64,000 bases of DNA, taken from assembly GCA_038405435.1 (NCBI GenBank), contig JBBYHZ010000003.1; one strand, written 5' to 3'. Under the pieces are notes generated by a model. The model saw only the letters and a program-made list of their open reading frames with translations. It did not search any database and had not been told where the DNA came from. Of this stretch, positions 1 through 9,305 are shown piece by piece; positions within the stretch are counted from its first letter, which is position 1; every line of letters starts with the position of its first letter. Source of the DNA: Dryocola clanedunensis_A. GTDB lineage: Bacteria; Pseudomonadota; Gammaproteobacteria; Enterobacterales; Enterobacteriaceae. The position numbers were made by a program, and so were the translations under genes.

Positions 1-22
1 GGCACCGCCGCCGTTCGAGTGA
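1..22 (+). CDS. ftsK: ftsK, last codons of the DNA translocase FtsK (partial)
   Basis: Reading from base 2 gives APPPFE followed by TGA at 20-22. This resembles the proline-rich end that I recall for E. coli FtsK. In enterics ftsK lies directly upstream of lolA on the same strand, which fits what follows. Only the tail is inside the window, so no domain can be checked and the call rests on this short peptide plus synteny. Confidence 0.65.
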
Positions 23-30
23 TGACCAGC

Positions 31-56
31 ATAAAAGCCGCCGCCGCGGCTTTTAT
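31..56 (+). terminator. Hairpin after ftsK
   Basis: A perfect 11-bp stem (ATAAAAGCCGC at 31-41, its complement at 46-56) surrounds a 4-base loop. It starts 8 bases after the putative ftsK stop and has a T-rich right arm. There is no long U tract beyond it, so it may terminate only partly or stabilise the ftsK mRNA end. Confidence 0.6.
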
Positions 57-185
57 GCAAAGAAGGGTAAATTGCCGAAAAATCAGCTTTTTCTTCTGTT
101 GTTTCGCTTTCGCTCTGCACTAAAGTGGACAACAGAAGCGCCGCCGCGCCGTCGCGCGGAGGCAACTGAATACAGAGGAATAATA

Positions 186-797
186 ATGAAAAAGATCGCC
201 ATTGCCTGTGCTTTGTTAACCACTTTTGCCGCAACCAGCGTTTGGGCGGATGCCGCAGGCGACCTGAAAGGGCGCCTGGATAAAGTCAGCAGCTTCCACG
301 CCAGCTTCACCCAGAAAGTCACCGACGGCAGCGGTGCTGCGGTGCAGGAAGGCCAGGGCGACCTGTGGGTTAAGCGTCCAAATCTGTTCAACTGGCATAT
401 GACCCAGCCGGACGAAAGCATCCTGGTGTCCGACGGTAAAACCTTATGGTTCTACAACCCGTTCGTTGAGCAGGTCAGCGCGACCTGGCTGAAAGACGCC
501 ACCAGCAACACGCCGTTTATGCTGATCGCGCGTAACCAGACCAGCGACTGGCAGCAGTACAACATCAAACAAAACGGTGATGACTTTGTGCTGACGCCGA
601 AAACCAGCGCCGGTAACCTTAAGCAGTTCACCATTAACGTAGGGCGCGACGGGATCATCCACCAGTTCAGCGCGGTAGAGCAGGACGAGCAGCGCAGCAG
701 CTACGCGCTCAAAACCCAGCAGAACGGCGCGGTGGACATGAGCAAGTTTACTTTCACCCCGCCAAAAGGCGTGACGGTGGACGACCAGCGTAAGTAG
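186..797 (+). CDS. lolA: LolA, periplasmic lipoprotein carrier
   Basis: LolA accepts outer-membrane lipoproteins from LolCDE at the inner membrane and carries them through the periplasm to LolB. The 203-aa product begins with a Sec signal peptide (MKKIAIACALLTTFAATSVWA, cleavage before DAAGDL), and its length equals that of E. coli LolA. The frame is open upstream to position 72, but the ATG at 186 is preceded by a GAGGA ribosome site at about 175 and gives the signal peptide, so I chose it. The mature part shows the expected features: SFHASFTQKV near the start and a conserved FNWHM segment. rarA follows after 8 bases, so the two are probably co-transcribed. Confidence 0.97.
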   Translation: MKKIAIACALLTTFAATSVWADAAGDLKGRLDKVSSFHASFTQKVTDGSGAAVQEGQGDLWVKRPNLFNWHMTQPDESILVSDGKTLWFYNPFVEQVSATWLKDATSNTPFMLIARNQTSDWQQYNIKQNGDDFVLTPKTSAGNLKQFTINVGRDGIIHQFSAVEQDEQRSSYALKTQQNGAVDMSKFTFTPPKGVTVDDQRK

Positions 798-805
798 AGG
801 TCTGA

Positions 806-2152
806 GTGGGCAATCTGTCGCTCGATTTTTCTGATAACACCTTCCAGCCTCTGGCCGCCCGTATGCGGCCAGAGAACCTGGCGCAGTACATCGGCCAGCA
901 GCACCTGCTGGCACCCGGCAAACCCCTGCCGCGGGCGATTGAAGCAAGGCATCTGCATTCAATGATCCTGTGGGGGCCGCCCGGCACCGGTAAAACCACC
1001 CTCGCCGAAGTGATTGGTCGCTATGCGAATGCCGACATAGAAAGGATTTCAGCGGTCACTTCGGGCGTAAAAGAGATCCGCGAAGCCATAGAACGTGCCC
1101 GCCAGAACCGCAACGCAGGCCGCCGCACTATTCTGTTTGTGGATGAAGTCCACCGCTTCAATAAAAGCCAGCAGGATGCATTTCTGCCGCACATTGAAGA
1201 TGGCACCATCACCTTCATCGGTGCCACCACCGAAAACCCCTCTTTCGAGCTGAACTCGGCGCTGCTGTCCCGCGCCCGTGTGTATCTGCTGAAATCCCTC
1301 ACCGTGGACGATATCGAACAGGTGCTGGATCAGGCAATGAACGACAAAGAGCGTGGCTACGGCAACCAGGCCGATTTGGTTCTGCCGGATGAAACACGCA
1401 AAGCTATTGCCGAACTGGTCAACGGCGACGCCCGCCGGGCGCTCAACACGCTGGAAATGATGGCGGACATGGCGGAGGCGGACGCCAAAGGCAAACGAGT
1501 TTTGCAGACGACGCTGCTCACTGAAATTGCCGGTGAACGCAGCGCCCGTTTTGATAATAAAGGCGACCGCTTTTACGACCTGATTTCCGCGCTGCATAAA
1601 TCCGTGCGCGGTTCAGCTCCGGATGCTGCGCTCTATTGGTATGCGAGGATTATCACCGCTGGTGGCGATCCGCTGTATGTCGCGCGTCGTTTGCTCGCCA
1701 TTGCTTCGGAAGATGTGGGCAATGCCGATCCGCGCGGCATGCAGGTAGCCATATCAGCCTGGGATTGCTTTACCCGCGTTGGCCCGGCAGAAGGGGAACG
1801 CGCCATTGCCCAGGCTATCGTTTACCTGGCCTGCGCGCCGAAAAGTAACGCCGTTTATACCGCCTTCAAAGCCGCAATGGCAGACGCCCGCGAGCGCCCG
1901 GATTACGACGTGCCGGTTCATCTGCGCAATGCACCAACCAAACTGATGAAAGAGATGGGTTACGGGCAGGAGTATCGCTACGCCCATGACGAGCCCAACG
2001 CCTACGCCGCCGGTGAAGTCTTCTTCCCGGAGGAAATGGCACAAACACGCTATTATTCTCCGACAAACAGAGGTCTTGAGGGCAAGATAGGTGAAAAGCT
2101 CGCCTGGCTTGCTGAACAGGATCAGAAAAGCCCCACAAAACGCTACCGCTAA
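806..2152 (+). CDS. rarA: RarA (MgsA), AAA+ ATPase for replication and recombination
   Basis: RarA is a clamp-loader-like AAA+ protein that acts at stalled replication forks. The 448-aa protein starts with GTG, preceded by an AGAGG ribosome site. It carries Walker A GPPGTGKT (residues 57-64), Walker B with DEVH (about 113-116), a sensor 1 region GATTENPSF and the C-terminal tetramerisation region of the family. The start matches the family N-terminus (NLSLDFSDNTFQPL). It lies 8 bases after lolA and 93 bases before serS, as in E. coli. Confidence 0.97.
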   Translation: MGNLSLDFSDNTFQPLAARMRPENLAQYIGQQHLLAPGKPLPRAIEARHLHSMILWGPPGTGKTTLAEVIGRYANADIERISAVTSGVKEIREAIERARQNRNAGRRTILFVDEVHRFNKSQQDAFLPHIEDGTITFIGATTENPSFELNSALLSRARVYLLKSLTVDDIEQVLDQAMNDKERGYGNQADLVLPDETRKAIAELVNGDARRALNTLEMMADMAEADAKGKRVLQTTLLTEIAGERSARFDNKGDRFYDLISALHKSVRGSAPDAALYWYARIITAGGDPLYVARRLLAIASEDVGNADPRGMQVAISAWDCFTRVGPAEGERAIAQAIVYLACAPKSNAVYTAFKAAMADARERPDYDVPVHLRNAPTKLMKEMGYGQEYRYAHDEPNAYAAGEVFFPEEMAQTRYYSPTNRGLEGKIGEKLAWLAEQDQKSPTKRYR

Positions 2153-2245
2153 TGCAGGCGTTGCGGTAAGGTTAGCAAGACTATCAATGCGGTTGCAGGC
2201 TGTGACCGCATCCCCTTCATTTAATTCGATAAGCACAGGATAAGC

Positions 2246-3538
2246 ATGCTCGATCCCAATCTGCTGCGTACAGAGCCAGACGCAGTCGCTGAAAAACTGG
2301 CACGCCGAGGCTTCAAGCTGGATGTAGAAACGCTGCGCTCCTTAGAAGAGCGTCGTAAAGTGCTGCAGGTCAATACAGAAAACCTGCAGGCTGAACGTAA
2401 CTCGCGATCGAAATCCATCGGCCAGGCGAAAGCGCGTGGGGAAGACATCGAGCCGCTGCGTCTGGAAGTGAACAAGCTGGGTGAAGAGCTGGACGCGGCG
2501 AAAGCCGAGCTCGACGAGCTGCTGGCTGAGATCCGCAATATTGCGCTGACGCTGCCAAACATTCCGGACGACTGCGTACCGCTGGGCAAAGACGACAGTG
2601 AAAACGTTGAAATCAGCCGCTGGGGCGAGCCGCGTAAATTCGATTTCGAAGTGCGCGACCACGTGACGCTGGGCGAGATGGCTAAAGGCCTGGATTTCGC
2701 TGCTGCCGTTAAGCTGACCGGCTCTCGCTTTGTTGTGATGCAAGGGCAAATTGCCCGTATGCACCGTGCCCTGAGCCAGTTCATGCTCGACCTGCACACC
2801 GAACAGCACGGCTATATTGAAAACTACGTACCGTACCTGGTAAACCAGGACACCCTGTACGGCACAGGCCAGCTGCCGAAGTTCGGCGGCGATCTGTTCC
2901 ATACCCGTCCGCTGGAAGAAGAAGCTGACGCCAGCAACTATGCGCTGATCCCAACCGCAGAAGTTCCGCTGACCAACCTGATGCGCGACGAAATCATCGA
3001 CGAAGATTCTCTGCCGATGAAGCTAACCGCGCATACGCCGTGTTTCCGCTCCGAGGCGGGTTCTTACGGTCGTGACACCCGAGGTTTGATCCGTCAGCAC
3101 CAGTTCGACAAAGTCGAAATGGTACAGATCGTTCGTCCGGAAGATTCTATGGACGCGCTGGAAGAGATGACCGGTCACGCTGAGAAAGTGCTGCAGCTGC
3201 TGGGTCTGCCTTATCGTAAAGTCCTGCTGTGCAGCGGCGATATCGGTTTTGGCGCTCGCAAAACTTACGATCTGGAAGTCTGGCTTCCGGCGCAGGACAC
3301 CTACCGCGAAATCTCCTCTATCTCTAACTGCTGGGATTTCCAGGCACGCCGCCTGCAGGCACGCTGCCGCAGCAAGGCCGACAAGAAAACCCGCCTGGTG
3401 CACACCCTGAACGGTTCCGGCCTGGCCGTAGGCCGTACGCTGGTTGCCGTGCTGGAAAACTACCAGCAGGCAGATGGCCGCATCGAAGTACCGGCAGCGC
3501 TGCGTCCGTACATGAACGGGCTCGACTATATCGGTTAA
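2246..3538 (+). CDS. serS: Seryl-tRNA synthetase
   Basis: SerS charges tRNA-Ser (and tRNA-Sec) with serine in the cytosol. The 430-aa product is the standard length. The N-terminal region (about residues 30-100) is rich in heptad-like E/K/L sequence, forming the long antiparallel coiled coil that grips the tRNA long arm. Class II motifs follow: motif 2 around FRSEAGSYGRDTRG and motif 3 around GSGLAVGRT near the C terminus. An AGGA ribosome site precedes the ATG. A strong terminator follows 28 bases after the stop. Confidence 0.98.
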   Translation: MLDPNLLRTEPDAVAEKLARRGFKLDVETLRSLEERRKVLQVNTENLQAERNSRSKSIGQAKARGEDIEPLRLEVNKLGEELDAAKAELDELLAEIRNIALTLPNIPDDCVPLGKDDSENVEISRWGEPRKFDFEVRDHVTLGEMAKGLDFAAAVKLTGSRFVVMQGQIARMHRALSQFMLDLHTEQHGYIENYVPYLVNQDTLYGTGQLPKFGGDLFHTRPLEEEADASNYALIPTAEVPLTNLMRDEIIDEDSLPMKLTAHTPCFRSEAGSYGRDTRGLIRQHQFDKVEMVQIVRPEDSMDALEEMTGHAEKVLQLLGLPYRKVLLCSGDIGFGARKTYDLEVWLPAQDTYREISSISNCWDFQARRLQARCRSKADKKTRLVHTLNGSGLAVGRTLVAVLENYQQADGRIEVPAALRPYMNGLDYIG

Positions 3539-3566
3539 TTATTCAACTCAGCTATGGGTTGAATGT

Positions 3567-3593
3567 AAAAAGCGCCTCAGGGCGCTTTTTTTA
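3567..3593 (+). terminator. Rho-independent terminator of serS
   Basis: A 10-bp stem, AAAAAGCGCC (3567-3576) with its complement (3581-3590), encloses a TCAG loop and is followed by a run of T. It separates serS from the dms promoter. Confidence 0.9.
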
Positions 3594-3633
3594 TGCGCGA
3601 AACAATCTCAAACCAGCAGATTATCCGCCTTCT

Positions 3634-3682
3634 TTGATGCCAGACAATAACGCCTACCCCTAAGGAAGTATCATTGCCGCCA
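3634..3682 (+). promoter_or_regulatory. dmsABC promoter with FNR box and NarL heptamer
   Basis: TTGAT-GCCA-GACAA (3634-3647) resembles the E. coli dmsA FNR site as I remember it (TTGATACCGAACAA). A TATCAT -10 candidate lies at 3669-3674, placing the start near 3681-3682 with FNR centred about 41 bases upstream, the class II arrangement. TACCCCT (3655-3661) fits the NarL heptamer between FNR and -10, consistent with nitrate repression. The rest of the 353-base gap between serS and dmsA holds an untranslated leader of about 210 bases. A 66-codon open frame (3687-3887) runs through that leader, but I do not call it a gene. Site positions are seen; regulation is inferred. Confidence 0.7.
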
Positions 3683-3893
3683 GAAAGTGGGTGATGATTT
3701 CATAATTATTTATTCAAGAAACTTATCATTTGGCCGCCGTGATTTATATGACGTGACTCGACAGGCTAATCAGCATAACTCTAATTTCACCGACGCTTAC
3801 TTTCTCTCTTTGGCTGCAATGGAGCCGCGGGCCGTTGATCCTGCGGTTGTGCTGACAGCTTATTTTAAACGTGAGCAAACAAAGTAGGTCATC

Positions 3894-6338
3894 ATGACTG
3901 ATAAAACCCCTAACGCGATCCTCGCGGCAGAGGTAAGCCGCCGTAAGCTGGTGACAACCACGGCTATCGGTGGGCTGGCTGCGGCGAGTAGCGCCTTCTC
4001 ATTACCGTTCTCCCGTATGGCTTTCGCACAGACTCCTGCTGGCACCGTTAGCGGCAGCGAGAAAGTAGTGTGGAGCGCCTGTACGGTCAACTGCGGCAGC
4101 CGCTGCCCGCTGCGCATGCACGTGGTAGACGGTGAAATCAAATATGTGGAAACCGACAACACCGGCGATGACGACTACGAAGGGCTGCACCAGGTGCGCG
4201 CCTGTCTGCGTGGCCGCTCCATGCGCCGTCGCGTCTATAATGCTGACCGTCTTAAGTATCCGATGAAGCGTGTAGGCGCTCGCGGGGAAGGGAAGTTCGA
4301 GCGCATCAGTTGGGAAGAAGCCTTTGATACTATCGCCGCCAGCATGAAGGGCATTATCAAAGAGTACGGCAACGAAGCCATTTACCTGAATTACGGCACC
4401 GGCACGCTGGGTGGCACAATGACCCGCTCCTGGCCGCCAGGCTCCTCGCTTATCGCCCGCATGATGAATTGCGTGGGCGGCTATCTCAACCACTACGGCG
4501 ACTACTCTACCGCGCAGATTGCCGCAGGCCTGAACTATACCTACGGCGGCTGGGCGGACGGCAACAGCCCTTCAGACATTGAGAACAGCAAGCTGGTAGT
4601 GCTCTTTGGTAATAACCCCGGCGAAACGCGCATGAGCGGCGGCGGGGTGACTTATTATCTCGAGCAGGCTCGCGAAAAATCTAACGCCCGTATGATCATC
4701 ATCGATCCGCGCTATACCGATACCGGCGCAGGCCGTGAAGATGAGTGGATCCCGATTCGTCCGGGCACCGATGCGGCGCTGATCTCAGCGCTGGCGTGGG
4801 TGATGATTACTGAGAATCTGGTCGATCGGCCGTTCCTGGATAAATACTGCGTTGGCTATGACGAAAAGACTATGCCAGCGGGTGCGCCTGCTAACGGGCA
4901 TTATAAAGCTTACATCCTGGGCCAGGGCGAAGATGGCATTGCGAAAACGCCGGAATGGGCTTCGCAGATCACCGGTATTCCGGTCGATCGCATCATTAAG
5001 CTAGCCCGCGAAATTGGCGGTACGAAACCTGCGTTTATCAGCCAGGGCTGGGGCCCGCAGCGTCACTCAAACGGCGAGCTGGTTTCCCGTGCTATCGCCA
5101 TGCTGTCCATTCTGACCGGTAACGTGGGGATTAACGGCGGCAACAGCGGCGCGCGTGAAGGCTCTTACGATCTACCGTTCGTGCGCATGCCAACCCTTGA
5201 AAACCCGGTGCAGACCAGCATCTCAATGTTCATGTGGACGGATGCTATTGAGCGCGGCCCGGAAATGACCGCTACCCGCGACGGCGTGCGCGGCAAGGAC
5301 AAACTCGATGTGCCAATTAAGATGGTCTGGAACTACGCCAGCAACTGCCTGATTAACCAGCACTCCGAAATCAACCGCACCCACGATATCCTGCAGGACG
5401 ACAAGAAGTGCGAGATGATTGTGGTTATCGATAACCACATGACCTCCTCGGCTAAGTACGCCGATATCCTGCTGCCGGACTGCACCGCGTCTGAGCAGAT
5501 GGACTTCTGTCTGGATGCCTCCTGCGGCAACATGTCCTACGTGATTTTTGCCGGGCAGGCCATTAAGCCCCGCTTCGAATGCAAAACCATCTACGAGATG
5601 ACCACCGAGCTTGCTAAACGCATGGGCGTTGAGCAGCAGTTCACCGAAGGCCGTACTCAGGAAGGCTGGATGCGCCACCTGTACAAGCAGTCTCAGGAAG
5701 CGATTCCAGACCTGCCGAGCTTCGAAGAATTCCAGCAGCAGGGCATCTTCAAGCAGCGCGATCCGGAAGGGCATCACGTGGCGTACAAAGCGTTCCGTGA
5801 AGACCCGGCGGCCAACCCGCTGACAACCCCGTCGGGTAAAATCGAAATCTACTCGGCCCAGCTTGCAGAAATCGCCGCGACCTGGCAGCTGCCGGAAGGC
5901 GACGTTATCGATCCGCTGCCGGTTTACAGCCCTGGATTCGAAAACTACGGCGATCCGCTTACCGAGAAATGGCCGCTGCAGCTGACGGGCTTCCACTACA
6001 AAGCGCGTGCTCACTCCACCTATGGCAACGTTGAGGTGCTGAAGGCCGCGTGCCGTCAGGAAATGTGGATTAACCCAATCGACGCGCAGAAGCGCGGCAT
6101 CGCCAACGGCGATGTTGTGCGTATTTTTAATGGCCGCGGCGAAGTACGCATTAATGCTAAAGTCACTCCTCGTATCATTCCTGGCGTTGTCGCGCTGGGG
6201 GAAGGGGCCTGGTACAACCCGGATGCAAACAAAATTGACCATGCGGGCAGTATCAACGTGTTAACCACCCAACGTCCGTCTCCGCTGGCGAAAGGTAACC
6301 CATCCCACAGCAACCTGGTTCAGGTCGAAAAGGCGTAA
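3894..6338 (+). CDS. dmsA: DmsA, catalytic molybdopterin subunit of DMSO reductase
   Basis: DmsA reduces dimethyl sulfoxide (and several N-oxides) as terminal acceptor in anaerobic respiration, using bis-molybdopterin guanine dinucleotide. The 814-aa precursor, the E. coli length, carries a twin-arginine signal (SRRKLVTTT at residues 15-23, hydrophobic stretch to about 45), so the folded enzyme is exported by Tat. An N-terminal Fe-S motif is visible with Cys63, Cys67 and Cys71 and a later Cys near ACLRG. HYGDYS contains the expected molybdenum-ligand serine region. dmsB starts 10 bases downstream; the three dms genes form one operon. Confidence 0.98.
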   Translation: MTDKTPNAILAAEVSRRKLVTTTAIGGLAAASSAFSLPFSRMAFAQTPAGTVSGSEKVVWSACTVNCGSRCPLRMHVVDGEIKYVETDNTGDDDYEGLHQVRACLRGRSMRRRVYNADRLKYPMKRVGARGEGKFERISWEEAFDTIAASMKGIIKEYGNEAIYLNYGTGTLGGTMTRSWPPGSSLIARMMNCVGGYLNHYGDYSTAQIAAGLNYTYGGWADGNSPSDIENSKLVVLFGNNPGETRMSGGGVTYYLEQAREKSNARMIIIDPRYTDTGAGREDEWIPIRPGTDAALISALAWVMITENLVDRPFLDKYCVGYDEKTMPAGAPANGHYKAYILGQGEDGIAKTPEWASQITGIPVDRIIKLAREIGGTKPAFISQGWGPQRHSNGELVSRAIAMLSILTGNVGINGGNSGAREGSYDLPFVRMPTLENPVQTSISMFMWTDAIERGPEMTATRDGVRGKDKLDVPIKMVWNYASNCLINQHSEINRTHDILQDDKKCEMIVVIDNHMTSSAKYADILLPDCTASEQMDFCLDASCGNMSYVIFAGQAIKPRFECKTIYEMTTELAKRMGVEQQFTEGRTQEGWMRHLYKQSQEAIPDLPSFEEFQQQGIFKQRDPEGHHVAYKAFREDPAANPLTTPSGKIEIYSAQLAEIAATWQLPEGDVIDPLPVYSPGFENYGDPLTEKWPLQLTGFHYKARAHSTYGNVEVLKAACRQEMWINPIDAQKRGIANGDVVRIFNGRGEVRINAKVTPRIIPGVVALGEGAWYNPDANKIDHAGSINVLTTQRPSPLAKGNPSHSNLVQVEKA

Positions 6339-6348
6339 GGAGTAGCTG

Positions 6349-6966
6349 ATGACAACCCAGTACGGATTTTATATTGACTCGAGTCGCTGCACCGGCTGCA
6401 AAACCTGCGAGCTGGCCTGCAAGGACTACAAAAACTTAGGCCCGGACGTCAGCTTCCGCCGCATTTATGAATACGCGGGCGGCGACTGGCAGGAGGATAA
6501 CGGTGTTTATCATCAGAACGTCTTCGCCTATTACCTGTCGATAGCCTGTAACCACTGCGAAGACCCGGCCTGCACCAAGGTTTGCCCGAGCGGTGCAATG
6601 CACAAGCGTGAAGACGGTTTTGTCGTCGTTAACGAAGAAGTGTGCATCGGCTGCCGCTACTGCCACATGGCCTGTCCTTACGGCGCGCCGCAGTACAACG
6701 CCGAGAAAGGCCACATGACCAAGTGCGACGGCTGCTATGACCGCATCGCAGACGGCAAAAAGCCGATCTGCGTCGAGTCTTGCCCGCTGCGCGCGCTGGA
6801 TATGGCGCCAATCGACGAGCTGCGCAAAAAATATGGCGAGCAGGCTGCCATTGCGCCGCTGCCTTCTGCGCACTTCACCAAACCAAATATCGTCATTAAA
6901 CCTAACGCCAACGGCCGCCCCTGCGGGGATAAAACCGGCTATCTGGCCAACCCGAAGGAGGTCTGA
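6349..6966 (+). CDS. dmsB: DmsB, four-cluster iron-sulfur electron transfer subunit
   Basis: DmsB passes electrons from the membrane anchor DmsC to DmsA. The 205-aa protein shows four cysteine groups typical of 4x[4Fe-4S] ferredoxin-like subunits: CTGCKTCELAC at the N terminus, CNHCEDPACTKVCP, CIGCRYCHMACP and a final CDGC...CVESCP pair. It has no signal peptide of its own and is presumably carried out as a complex with the Tat substrate DmsA. The ATG follows an AAGGAG-like site. It ends 1 base before the dmsC start. Confidence 0.98.
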   Translation: MTTQYGFYIDSSRCTGCKTCELACKDYKNLGPDVSFRRIYEYAGGDWQEDNGVYHQNVFAYYLSIACNHCEDPACTKVCPSGAMHKREDGFVVVNEEVCIGCRYCHMACPYGAPQYNAEKGHMTKCDGCYDRIADGKKPICVESCPLRALDMAPIDELRKKYGEQAAIAPLPSAHFTKPNIVIKPNANGRPCGDKTGYLANPKEV

Positions 6967-6967
6967 A

Positions 6968-7828
6968 ATGGGTAACGGATGGCATGAATGGCCGCTGATG
7001 ATTTTTACCGTGCTCGGCCAGTGCGTAGCGGGTGGGTTTATCGTCATGGCGCTTGCACTGCTGAACGGCGTTGACGACCGCGCTCAGCAAAAGCGGGTGC
7101 AGTGGGCAATGATCGTGCTCTGGGTGCTGATGGGAATTGGGTTCATCGCTTCCATTCTCCACCTTGGCTCACCGCTGCGCGCCTTTAACTCCCTTAACCG
7201 CATTGGCGCCTCTGCGCTTAGCAACGAGATTGCCAGCGGCTCGGTGTTCTTCGCCGTCGGCGGATTCTGGTGGCTTATCACCGTGATGGGCAAAATGCCC
7301 GCGGCGTTAGGGAAGCTATGGATGATCCTCACAATGGTGCTGGGCGTCTTCTTCGTCTGGATGATGTGCCGCGTGTACCTCATTGACACAGTGCCAACGT
7401 GGTACAGCGTTTATACGCCGCTGAGTTTCTTCCTGACGATGTTTATCGGCGGCCCGCTGCTGGGCTATCTGCTGCTCCGTGCGGCGGGCGTAACGGGCTG
7501 GGGGATGCGTTTGCTGCCGGTAATCACGCTAGCTGGAGTGATCGTCAGCACCGTTGTCGTGCTTTTGCAGGGTATGGAGCTGGCAACGATTCAAAGCTCG
7601 ATTCAGCAGGCCTCTGCGCTGATCCCTCAGTACGGCACGCTGATGTCCTGGCGCCTCGCTCTGCTGGTGGTAGCGCTGGTTTGCTGGATAGTGCCGCAGC
7701 TTAAAGGACGTCAGCCCAACGTGGGTCTGCTGACACTAGCCTTTGTGCTGGTGGTGGCGGGCGAGCTGATTGGTCGCGGCGTGTTCTACGGTCTGCATAT
7801 GACGGTAGGCATGGCTATTGCGAGTTAA
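6968..7828 (+). CDS. dmsC: DmsC, membrane anchor and quinol oxidase subunit
   Basis: DmsC anchors DmsAB to the membrane and oxidises menaquinol. The frame is open upstream inside dmsB, but the family start MGNGWHEWPLM corresponds to the ATG at 6968, preceded by GGAGG in the end of dmsB. This gives 286 aa, one residue shorter than I recall for E. coli. About eight hydrophobic segments are evident along the whole length. A terminator follows. Confidence 0.96.
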   Translation: MGNGWHEWPLMIFTVLGQCVAGGFIVMALALLNGVDDRAQQKRVQWAMIVLWVLMGIGFIASILHLGSPLRAFNSLNRIGASALSNEIASGSVFFAVGGFWWLITVMGKMPAALGKLWMILTMVLGVFFVWMMCRVYLIDTVPTWYSVYTPLSFFLTMFIGGPLLGYLLLRAAGVTGWGMRLLPVITLAGVIVSTVVVLLQGMELATIQSSIQQASALIPQYGTLMSWRLALLVVALVCWIVPQLKGRQPNVGLLTLAFVLVVAGELIGRGVFYGLHMTVGMAIAS

Positions 7829-7848
7829 TTCTCGACTTAATTAATTAG

Positions 7849-7870
7849 CGCGCCTGCGGGCGCGTTTTTT
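7849..7870 (+). terminator. Rho-independent terminator of dmsABC
   Basis: CGCGCC (7849-7854) pairs with GGCGCG (7859-7864) over a TGCG loop, followed by six T. The remaining gap up to ycaD (to 8137) is AT-rich and contains only the ycaD promoter that I can support. Confidence 0.85.
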
Positions 7871-8074
7871 ATTTCCGGCACCTGCTAAGCCTTTCGAATA
7901 AGAAAATATCATGTCGTTTACCATGAAATTTTTCATCCGATCCGCTGCGTTTTATTTTGCATGATCCCATCAAAAACAGCGGGATAGCAATTTAGCTTAG
8001 CGGCAGGGTCGTCGGGAGGATTAGTTTTACAAATCGACAGGCCTGATTTCGCCACAGGCCCCGTCAGCACTGGA

Positions 8075-8102
8075 TTGACAATAGTTTTGCCGGTGGCATT
8101 AT
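8075..8102 (+). promoter_or_regulatory. Sigma-70 promoter for ycaD
   Basis: A consensus -35 TTGACA (8075-8080) and a -10 CATTAT (8097-8102) are separated by 16 bases. The predicted start near 8109 leaves a leader of about 30 bases before the ycaD ATG. Confidence 0.6.
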
Positions 8103-8137
8103 GCGCACAAATTTCTTCTCTTCCTCGCGGTTTTTAC

Positions 8138-9286
8138 ATGTCCACCTATACCCGGCCAGTGATGCTTTTGCTCTGTGGCCTGATGCTGTTGACCCTGGCC
8201 ATAGCGGTTTTAAATACGCTGGTGCCGCTATGGCTTGCCCACGAACACCTGCCAACCTGGCAGGTGGGTATGGTTGGCTCGTCCTATTTTACCGGCAATC
8301 TGCTGGGTACGCTGGTCACCGGCTGGTTAATTAAGCGCTACGGCTTTAACCGCAGCTATTATCTGGCCTCGCTGATTTTTGCCGTTGGCTGCGTCGGGCT
8401 GGGCCTGATGGTCGGCTTCTGGAGCTGGATGATGTGGCGCTTCGTTGCCGGGGTTGGCTGCGCGATGATTTGGGTTGTGGTGGAAAGCGCGCTGATGTGC
8501 AGCGGGACTTCGCGCAACCGTGGTCGCCTGCTTGCCGCTTACATGATGGTTTATTATGTGGGTACCGTGCTGGGCCAGCTGATGGTCAGCAAGATGCCAA
8601 CGGATATCGTCAGCGTGCTGCCGTGGGTCACCGGCATGATTCTGGCCGCCATTCTTCCTCTGCTGTTCACGCGCATCGTAAATGACCGCAGTGAGAATCA
8701 GGAGTCAACTCCCGTGTGGCCAATGCTGCGCCTGCGTCACGCACGCCTTGGGGTCAACGGCTGCATTATTTCCGGTATCGTTCTGGGCTCGCTGTATGGC
8801 CTGATGCCGCTCTACCTTAACCACCAGGGCGTCAGCGATTCCGGCATCGGCTTCTGGATGGCGGTGATGGTCAGCGCGGGAATTGTCGGGCAATGGCCGG
8901 TAGGGCGCCTGGCCGATCGCTATGGTCGCCTGCTTGTTTTACGCGTGCAGGTGTTCGTTATTATTCTTGGCTGCCTGGCAATGCTCACCGGCGCTGCGAT
9001 GGGGCCGGTGCTGTTTGTCCTCGGCGCGGCTGGCTTCACGCTTTATCCTGTGGCCATGGCCTGGGCATGTGAGAAGGTAGAGCATCATCAGCTGGTGGCG
9101 ATGAACCAGGCGCTGCTGCTGAGCTACACCATTGGCAGCCTGCTGGGGCCAACGCTTACTGCGATGCTGATGCAGAGCTACTCAGACGACCTGCTGTTTG
9201 TGATGATTGCGGGCGTCGCGTTCGTTTATTTGCTGATGCTGCTGCGCAAGGCGGGGCATCATCCAACGCCCGTGGCGCACGCCTGA
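8138..9286 (+). CDS. ycaD: YcaD, major facilitator superfamily transporter of unknown substrate
   Basis: This is an inner-membrane MFS protein of 382 aa with about twelve hydrophobic segments and the loop motifs WLIKRYGFNRS after TM2 and RLADRYGRL in the second half, both in the family's DRxGRR position. The frame opens at 8075, but MSTYTRPVMLLL at 8138 is the family N-terminus and gives the E. coli YcaD length. The substrate is not known to me. In E. coli the gene is next to ycaC and ycaM; here it sits between dmsC and pflA with a shared bidirectional terminator. Confidence 0.95.
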   Translation: MSTYTRPVMLLLCGLMLLTLAIAVLNTLVPLWLAHEHLPTWQVGMVGSSYFTGNLLGTLVTGWLIKRYGFNRSYYLASLIFAVGCVGLGLMVGFWSWMMWRFVAGVGCAMIWVVVESALMCSGTSRNRGRLLAAYMMVYYVGTVLGQLMVSKMPTDIVSVLPWVTGMILAAILPLLFTRIVNDRSENQESTPVWPMLRLRHARLGVNGCIISGIVLGSLYGLMPLYLNHQGVSDSGIGFWMAVMVSAGIVGQWPVGRLADRYGRLLVLRVQVFVIILGCLAMLTGAAMGPVLFVLGAAGFTLYPVAMAWACEKVEHHQLVAMNQALLLSYTIGSLLGPTLTAMLMQSYSDDLLFVMIAGVAFVYLLMLLRKAGHHPTPVAHA

Positions 9287-9305
9287 ATGGCTTAATGCAG
9301 ATGTG

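Noticed and set aside
72..185. N-terminal extension of lolA (38 extra codons)
   Set aside because: The extension is arginine-rich without family similarity, and the signal peptide begins at the ATG at 186 with a proper ribosome site.
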